Assembly: GCF_001905885.1 (NCBI RefSeq)
Contig: NZ_LIYH01000005.1
Span: 372,001-436,000, forward strand
Length of the DNA: 64,000 nucleotides
Source: Streptomyces sp. CB03234
GTDB lineage: Bacteria > Actinomycetota > Actinomycetes > Streptomycetales > Streptomycetaceae
Reading direction: 5' to 3'
Positions 59,340 to 64,000 of the stretch are shown piece after piece. The notes under the pieces are model-generated. The model saw nothing but the letters and a program-made list of their open reading frames with translations, did no database searches and was not told where the DNA came from. The translations under genes were made by a program, and so were the position numbers. The stretch's first letter is position 1, and every line of letters starts with the position of its first letter.

Positions 59340-59576
59340 TCAGCTGAGGTAGCCCTCCACCTCGCCGGGCGGCCGGGTCGTCGCGTTGTCCGGGTTGTCG
59401 CCGAACTCGGACTTGGCGCGCCGCTGCCGCAGCAGGTCCCAGCACTGGTCGAGCTGGACCTCCAGGGTCCGCAGCCGTACGCGTTCGTCGTCGGTGAGGC
59501 CGCCCTCCCGGTCACGCAGGGCGTGTTCCTCGCGGACGAGCGCACCGATGTGGTCGAGGATCTGCTCGTTGTCCAT
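59340..59576 (-). CDS. DUF2630 small helical protein
   Basis: 78 residues from ATG 59576 (MDNEQILDHIGALVREEHALRDREGGLTDDERVRLRTLEVQLDQCWDLLRQRRAKSEFG), AAGG 8 bases upstream. It matches the DUF2630 family: two long helices with conserved LDQCWDLLRQRRA. Function unknown. Its stop overlaps or nearly abuts the FUSC reading frame, suggesting co-translation. Confidence 0.85.
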   Translation of the reverse strand: MDNEQILDHIGALVREEHALRDREGGLTDDERVRLRTLEVQLDQCWDLLRQRRAKSEFGDNPDNATTRPPGEVEGYLS

Positions 59577-59594
59577 GGTGTCCACCTTCCCGCT

Positions 59595-60560
59595 TCACGG
59601 CCGGGCGTGCAGGTCGAGGTCGACGAGCAGCGCGCGGTGGTCGCTGCCGGGCAGGTCGAGGAAGCGGGCGCCGCGCACCGAGAAGTCGTCGCTGACCAGG
59701 ACGTGGTCGATCTGCGCGTACGGCGGCAGCGTCCCGTCCTGCGGCCAGGAGCCGGTCCGGGCGGCACCGCCGAGGCGGGCGGCGTCGTGGAGGGCGCCGG
59801 CGTCGAGGACGGAGCGGAAGGCGGCGTGGTCCTGGGTGGCGTTGAAGTCGCCGGCGAGGATGACGGGGCGGCCCTTGTGGGCGGCGGCGAATGCGCCGAC
59901 GAGGCCCAGTTCGTGCTTCCACAGGCCGATCCGGCCGGGCAGCGGCGGCATGGGGTGGGCGAGCCGGAGGGTCACGTCCTTCCCCCCGACGCGGGCGGTG
60001 GCGCCGGGCATGCCCATGGTGGTGCCGGGCAGGGCGGGCTCGGCGGTCAGCGGCCGGGCGCCGAGGATGACGGAACCGGCGGATCCGGCGGCGGCGACGT
60101 GGGCGCCGTAGGGATAGCGGGCGCCGAGGGTGCGCGCGCAGTCGGGGTCGCACTCGGAGACGAAGAGCAGGTCGGGGCGTTCGCGGCGGGCGGTGGCGAG
60201 CAGCTCGGCGGTCGCGTCGCCGAACTCGACGTTGGCGGTCAGCACCCGCAGCCGCGCGGTGACGGGCCCGTGGGCGGGGGTGCCGGCGGGCCCGTACGGC
60301 TGGGTGAACCACAGGGTGACGGCGAGCGCCCCGCCCGCCCAGGCGGTCAGCAGCGGCCGGCGGGCGGGCAGGGAGAGCAGCAGGGCGAGCCCGGCGGGGA
60401 CGGCGAGCCAGGGAAGGAGGGCGAGGAGCTGCGGTACGGGCGTGACGGCGTCGGTGCCGAAGAGGCGGCAGCCGGTGACGGCGGTGGGCACGACGAGCAG
60501 CAGCCCGGCGGCCCACGTGGCGGCCCGGCGCAGCAGGTGCGAGGTGTACGAATCGGCCAA
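59595..60560 (-). CDS. Membrane-anchored endonuclease/exonuclease/phosphatase (EEP) protein
   Basis: 321 residues. Three N-terminal membrane helices (ATWAAGLLLVVPTAVTG, LLALLPWLAVPAGLALLLSLP, LLTAWAGGALAVTLWF) precede an external EEP domain: VLTANVEFGDATAEL, DLLFVSECDPD, VILAGDFNATQDHAAF, IDHVLVS, GSDHRALLVDL. These residues form the DNase I-like metal site; substrates range from nucleic acids to phosphoinositides. TTG start at 60560 supported by GAGGG 7 bases upstream. Confidence 0.88.
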   Translation of the reverse strand: MADSYTSHLLRRAATWAAGLLLVVPTAVTGCRLFGTDAVTPVPQLLALLPWLAVPAGLALLLSLPARRPLLTAWAGGALAVTLWFTQPYGPAGTPAHGPVTARLRVLTANVEFGDATAELLATARRERPDLLFVSECDPDCARTLGARYPYGAHVAAAGSAGSVILGARPLTAEPALPGTTMGMPGATARVGGKDVTLRLAHPMPPLPGRIGLWKHELGLVGAFAAAHKGRPVILAGDFNATQDHAAFRSVLDAGALHDAARLGGAARTGSWPQDGTLPPYAQIDHVLVSDDFSVRGARFLDLPGSDHRALLVDLDLHARP

Positions 60561-60672
60561 GCCGTCACCCTCTCACGGCTCTGCGGCGCCCGTCCCCCGG
60601 GTCGGTCTGATCCACTTGCCGGGGGCCGGTCGCGGGTGTGCCCTGGAGGGAGGCCAGTGGAAGGAGCGCGCC

Positions 60673-61086
60673 ATGGCCGCACACGTCACGCTGCCCGGAC
60701 GGCACCGCCGCACCGAGGAACGGGCGGCGACCCGCCACCACGTACGCCGGTCCACCCTGATGGTGCTCGCGGTGTGCGCCGTCCTCTACGGCCTCTACGC
60801 CGAGGTGATCGTCCGCCACGGTGACGGTCCCTTCACCGGCGGGCAGGCCGTGCTCGCCGTGGTGAGCATGGTGGGCTTCGGTGCCCTCTGGTACGGCTAT
60901 CTCCGGGTCCGCCGCGCACTGCCGCGTGAGTCCCGGGCGGCCGCGTTCGGGCTCCTGTTCGGCCTCAGCGTGGGCTTCCTGTACGGCCTGTCCGGCAACA
61001 GCGTCCTGACGGTGGCGGTGGTCTCGCTGGTCCTGGCGGTGTCGTCGGGGCTGATGGCGTTCTACGTGTTCTACACACACGAGTAG
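60673..61086 (+). CDS. Small multi-pass membrane protein
   Basis: 137 residues. A basic N-terminus (RHHVRR) is followed by four hydrophobic segments: STLMVLAVCAVLYGLYAEVIV, AVLAVVSMVGFGALWYGYL, AAAFGLLFGLSVGFLYGLSG, and LTVAVVSLVLAVSSGLMAFYVFY. ATG 60673 follows AAGGAG. No family recognised; it precedes the DrrA-type ABC gene by 120 bases and may be unrelated to it. Confidence 0.75.
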   Translation: MAAHVTLPGRHRRTEERAATRHHVRRSTLMVLAVCAVLYGLYAEVIVRHGDGPFTGGQAVLAVVSMVGFGALWYGYLRVRRALPRESRAAAFGLLFGLSVGFLYGLSGNSVLTVAVVSLVLAVSSGLMAFYVFYTHE

Positions 61087-61206
61087 CGTCGCCACGCCGC
61101 CGTGAAAACCGGTGGCGGGCTACGGGCGCGGGCCGGACACTGGGAGGGATCGTGCCGCGGGATGCCGCCCCGCCCGTACGCCCGCCTTCCCCCGAGGACA
61201 GTGACG

Positions 61207-62193
61207 ATGACGAGCACGGACCTGGCCATCGAGACGAACGGCCTGGTGAAGGTCTTCGGCGACAACCGGGCCGTGGACGGCGTCGACCTGCGGGTGCCCG
61301 CCGGCACCGTCTACGGCGTCCTCGGGCCGAACGGCGCCGGCAAGACCACCGCCGTGAAGGTGCTGGCGACGCTGTTGCGGCCGGACGGCGGGGAGGCGCG
61401 GGTCTTCGGCAAGGACGTGGTGCGGGACGCGGACGCCGTGCGCGGGCGGGTCAGCCTCACCGGGCAGTACGCGTCGGTCGACGAGGACCTGACGGGCACC
61501 GAGAACCTGGTGCTGCTGGGCCGTCTCCTCGGGCACGGGAAGCGGGCCGCGCGGGAGCGGAGCGGGCAGCTGCTGGAGGCGTTCGGGCTGGCGGACGCCG
61601 CCGACCGGCAGGTGAAGAACTACTCGGGCGGCATGCGGCGCCGTATCGACATCGCCGCGTCCATCCTCAACACCCCGGACCTGCTCTTCCTCGACGAGCC
61701 GACGACCGGGCTGGACCCGCGCAGCCGCAACCAGGTGTGGGACATCGTCCGCGCGGTCGTCGCCCAGGGCACCACCGTGCTGCTGACCACGCAGTACCTG
61801 GACGAGGCCGACCAGTTGGCCTCCCGGATCGCGGTGATCGACCACGGCAGGGTCATCGCCGAGGGTACGAAGGGGGAGCTGAAGGCGTCGGTCGGTTCCG
61901 GATCCGTGCACGTACGGCTGCGGGAGGCGGGGCAGCGGCCGGAGGCGGAGCGGGTGCTGACGGCGGCGCTGAACGCGACCGTGCAGCTCGACCCCGACCC
62001 GGTGGCGCTGACCGCGACGGTCGACGGGCACGGCACGGAGCTGGGCGCGGCCGAACAGGCGGCGCGGGCGCTGGCGGAGCTGGCGCGGGCGGGCGTCATG
62101 GTGGACAACTTCGCGCTGGGCCAGCCGAGCCTGGACGAGGTGTTCCTGGCGCTCACGGACCGTACGGACAAGGCCGGGGAGGCCACGGCATGA
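61207..62193 (+). CDS. DrrA-type ABC exporter ATPase
   Basis: 328 residues of the daunorubicin-resistance ATPase subfamily. Walker A GPNGAGKTT, Q-loop TGQYASVDEDLTG, signature NYSGGMRRR, Walker B LLFLDEPTTGLDPRSRNQVW, switch TTQYLDEADQLA, and the DrrA C-terminal domain (PSLDEVFLALTDRT). The ATG at 61207 follows GAGGA by 8 bases; a GTG at 61201 is too close to it. The stop overlaps the permease start (ATGA). Many Streptomyces carry such pairs; the name does not imply daunorubicin. Confidence 0.93.
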   Translation: MTSTDLAIETNGLVKVFGDNRAVDGVDLRVPAGTVYGVLGPNGAGKTTAVKVLATLLRPDGGEARVFGKDVVRDADAVRGRVSLTGQYASVDEDLTGTENLVLLGRLLGHGKRAARERSGQLLEAFGLADAADRQVKNYSGGMRRRIDIAASILNTPDLLFLDEPTTGLDPRSRNQVWDIVRAVVAQGTTVLLTTQYLDEADQLASRIAVIDHGRVIAEGTKGELKASVGSGSVHVRLREAGQRPEAERVLTAALNATVQLDPDPVALTATVDGHGTELGAAEQAARALAELARAGVMVDNFALGQPSLDEVFLALTDRTDKAGEATA

Positions 62194-63033
62194 GCACCGC
62201 CACCGACGACGCCACCTTCACCGGCCCCCGCACCGAGGACCTGGCGGCCCTGCTCGTCGCGGGCGACCGGCCCCCGCGCCCCAGCGCGCTCTCCGCCCTC
62301 CCTGACCTTCGGCTGGCGCGCCATGCTGAAGATCAAGCACGTGCCGGAGCAGCTCTTCGACGTGACCGCGTTCCCGATCATGATGGTGCTGATGTACACG
62401 TACCTCTTCGGGGGCGCGCTGGCCGGGTCCGTCTCGGCGTACATCCAGTTCCTGCTGCCGGGCATCCTCACCCTCAGCGTCGTGATGATCACCATGTACA
62501 CGGGTGTCTCGGTCAACACCGACATCACCAAGGGCGTCTTCGACCGCTTCCGTACCCTGCCGATCTGGCGGCCCGCCCCGATGGTCGGCTACCTCCTCGG
62601 CGACGTCCTGCGCTATCTGATCGCGTCGGCCGTGATGCTGACGGTCGGCCTGGTCATCGGCTACCGCCCGCACGGCGGGGTGGTCGGCGTGGCGGCGGGG
62701 GTGGCGCTGCTGCTGCTGTTCTCGTTCGCGTTCTCGTGGATCTGGACGATGTTCGGCCTGCTGATGCGCAGCGAGAAGTCCGTGATGGGCGTCAGCATGA
62801 TGGTGATCTTCCCGCTGACCTTCCTCAGCAACATCTTCGTCGACCCGAGGACCATGCCGGGCTGGCTCCAGGCGTTCGTCAACAACAGCCCCGTGACCCA
62901 CCTGGCGAGCGCGGTACGGGAGTTGATGGCGGGCGAGTGGCCGGCGGCCGACATCGGCTGGTCGCTGGGCTGGTCGGCGCTGTTCGTGACGGTCTTCGGC
63001 GCGGTGACGATGCGGCTGTACAACCGCAAGTAG
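62190..63033 (+). CDS. DrrB-type ABC-2 permease, frameshifted near its N-terminus
   Basis: The ATG in the ATGA overlap at 62190 gives MSTATDDATFTGPRTEDLAA, then LLVAGDRPPRPSALSA. The continuation (LTFGWRAMLKIKHVPEQLFD, then VTAFPIMMVLMYTYLFGGAL) is in another frame, entered near 62296-62302 where GCCCTCCC has one base too many. Six membrane helices and the ABC-2 motif (FVNNSPVTHLASAVRELM) follow to 63033. As written only an internal start such as ATG 62323 could give a permease, lacking about 44 residues but keeping all helices. A base-calling error is quite likely. Confidence 0.8.
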
Positions 63034-63133
63034 GGCCCGCCTCGCCGACGGCGCGAGTGGTGGGCCGCCGGGTGCGGTGTTGGTCGTGCCCCCGGCCCCG
63101 AGGTCCGGCGACCGGCGGGTAGGGTTCCAGCCC

Positions 63134-64000
63134 GTGAGCAGCCCCGGCCCCGTAACCAGCACCTCTCCGCCCGTGACCGTCGTCGGCATCGGCGCGGACG
63201 GCTGGGCCGGGCTCCCCGAGACGTCCCGCGCGGCCCTGCGCGCCGCCGACGTCGTCATCGGCGGCGGACGGCAACTCGCCCTCGTACCGGAGGAATGCGA
63301 GGCCCAGCGGGTCGCCTGGCCCTCCCCGCTGCGGCCCGCCGTTCCCGCCCTGCTGGCCGAGCACACCGGCCGGCGTATCGCCGTGCTCGCCAGCGGCGAC
63401 CCCATGTTCTACGGGATCGGCCGCACCCTCGCCGAGACGGCCGGCCCCGAGCGGCTGCACGTCCTGCCGCACCCGTCCTCCGTCTCGTACGCGTGCGCCC
63501 GCCTCGGCTGGCCGCTGGAGGACACCGAGACCGTCACGCTCGTCGGGCGGCCCCTCGCCTCCCTGGCCGCCGCGCTGCACGACGGGCGCCGGCTGCTGGT
63601 GCTGAGCGCGGGCGCGGCGACCCCGGGCGAGGTCGCGGGCCTGCTGCGCGACCGGGGCTTCGGGCCCAGCCGGCTCACCGTCCTGGAACAGCTCGGCTCC
63701 GGCCGGGAACGGGCCGTGACCGGCACCGCCGACGACTGGCCCCACCCGCCCGGCGACCCGCTGAACGTCATCGCGGTGTCGTGTGCGCGCTCCGGCGACG
63801 CCCTGCGGCTCGGCGCCGTGCCGGGGCTGCCGGACGCGGCGTACGAGAACGACGGCCAGCTCACCAAGCGGCACGTGCGCGCCGCGACGCTCGCCGCGCT
63901 GGCGCCCGCGCCCGGCGAACTGCTGTGGGACATCGGCGGCGGGTCCGGCTCCATCGGCATCGAGTGGATGCGTACGCACCGCGCCTGCCGCGCGATCACC
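63134..64000 (+). CDS. cobL: Precorrin-6Y C5,15-methyltransferase (CbiE-CbiT), cut by window end
   Basis: Cobalamin-pathway fusion enzyme methylating C5 and C15 with decarboxylation. From GTG 63134 (or GTG 63173, VTVVGIG) the CbiE tetrapyrrole-methylase domain has VTVVGIGADGWAGLPETSRAALRAADVVIGGGRQL, ASGDPMFYGIGRTL and HPSSVSYACARLG. The CbiT part begins AYENDGQLTKRHVRAATLAAL ... LLWDIGGGSGSIGIEWMR, with the SAM motif DIGGGSGS. The frame is open to the last base, so at least 120 residues are missing. TAGGGT (63120-63125) is a possible -10 element. No cobalamin riboswitch was seen upstream. Confidence 0.9.
   Translation, partial: MSSPGPVTSTSPPVTVVGIGADGWAGLPETSRAALRAADVVIGGGRQLALVPEECEAQRVAWPSPLRPAVPALLAEHTGRRIAVLASGDPMFYGIGRTLAETAGPERLHVLPHPSSVSYACARLGWPLEDTETVTLVGRPLASLAAALHDGRRLLVLSAGAATPGEVAGLLRDRGFGPSRLTVLEQLGSGRERAVTGTADDWPHPPGDPLNVIAVSCARSGDALRLGAVPGLPDAAYENDGQLTKRHVRAATLAALAPAPGELLWDIGGGSGSIGIEWMRTHRACRAIT

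Noticed and set aside
61207..63033. Antibiotic biosynthesis or self-resistance locus inferred from DrrAB-like genes and bkd starter supply
   Set aside because: No polyketide or peptide synthetase or tailoring cluster is in the window; DrrAB-type exporters and bkd operons are ordinary Streptomyces core genes.
63034..63133. Cobalamin riboswitch before the corrin methyltransferase
   Set aside because: Only 100 bases are available and no B12-box-like sequence or suitable stems are visible.

Overview
The window is chromosomal DNA of a Streptomyces or a very close relative. The sequence is very GC-rich with strong third-position GC bias, GTG and TTG starts are frequent, and no TTA leucine codon was noticed in a trusted gene. 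It encodes a bacterial proteasome activator, a mycothiol-dependent-isomerase-like protein, PASTA kinases, a DUF397 fragment and a SpoIIE/RsbW-type phosphatase. From memory, not checked, the gene order resembles the S. coelicolor interval around SCO3790-SCO3826 (phoX-like, metG, aspS, dacA-like, bkd, paired Ser/Thr kinases, PadR/ABC). No tRNA, rRNA or CRISPR array was seen.

Layout. 0-5 kb: proteasome activator, then a PadR-controlled MacB/FtsX-type ABC exporter whose operator overlaps the padR start codon. 5-11.8 kb: a secreted anchored protein, two divergent membrane Ser/Thr kinases, an APH-fold phosphotransferase, a flavin-binding PPOX protein and a NarL-type regulator. 12-16.8 kb: the branched-chain 2-oxoacid dehydrogenase operon (E1alpha, E1beta, E2), convergent with a D,D-carboxypeptidase across a perfect bidirectional terminator. 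17-29 kb: a GntR-MFS operon, DinB/MDMPI, nitrilase and LURP-one proteins, a secreted FG-GAP protein, a thioredoxin-NHL protein, small membrane proteins, M18 aminopeptidase and a DUF6083 protein. 29-32.9 kb: acyl-CoA dehydrogenase, then decayed small genes and an HxlR/reductase pair.

32.9-35.0 kb has no credible gene. It is a composite of large inverted repeats, duplicated hairpin modules and a 45-bp tandem array. The repeat arms contain a nested multi-stem fold with paired base changes between copies, and this is the best candidate here for something undescribed. 35-44.8 kb: SseB protein, a LURP-one pseudogene, a two-component pair encoded tail-to-tail with antisense overlap, pirin, AI-2E-type permease, methyltransferase, an IS481-family element inserted exactly in the CTAG shared as stop codon by two convergent genes, and a PAS-GAF-SpoIIE-HATPase phosphatase. 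45-50 kb: aspS, ene-reductase with a divergent MerR regulator, metG. 50-57 kb: a two-component remnant, a vWA protein, a PhoX phosphatase behind a PHO box, and an APC permease. 57-64 kb: a repeat-rich gap, FUSC protein, DUF2630, EEP hydrolase, a DrrAB-type ABC exporter with a frameshift in the permease, and the start of precorrin-6Y methyltransferase, cut by the window edge.

Four otherwise recognisable genes carry single-base frameshifts, three of them beside short C/G runs. This may reflect real decay or base-calling error, and the entries say so.
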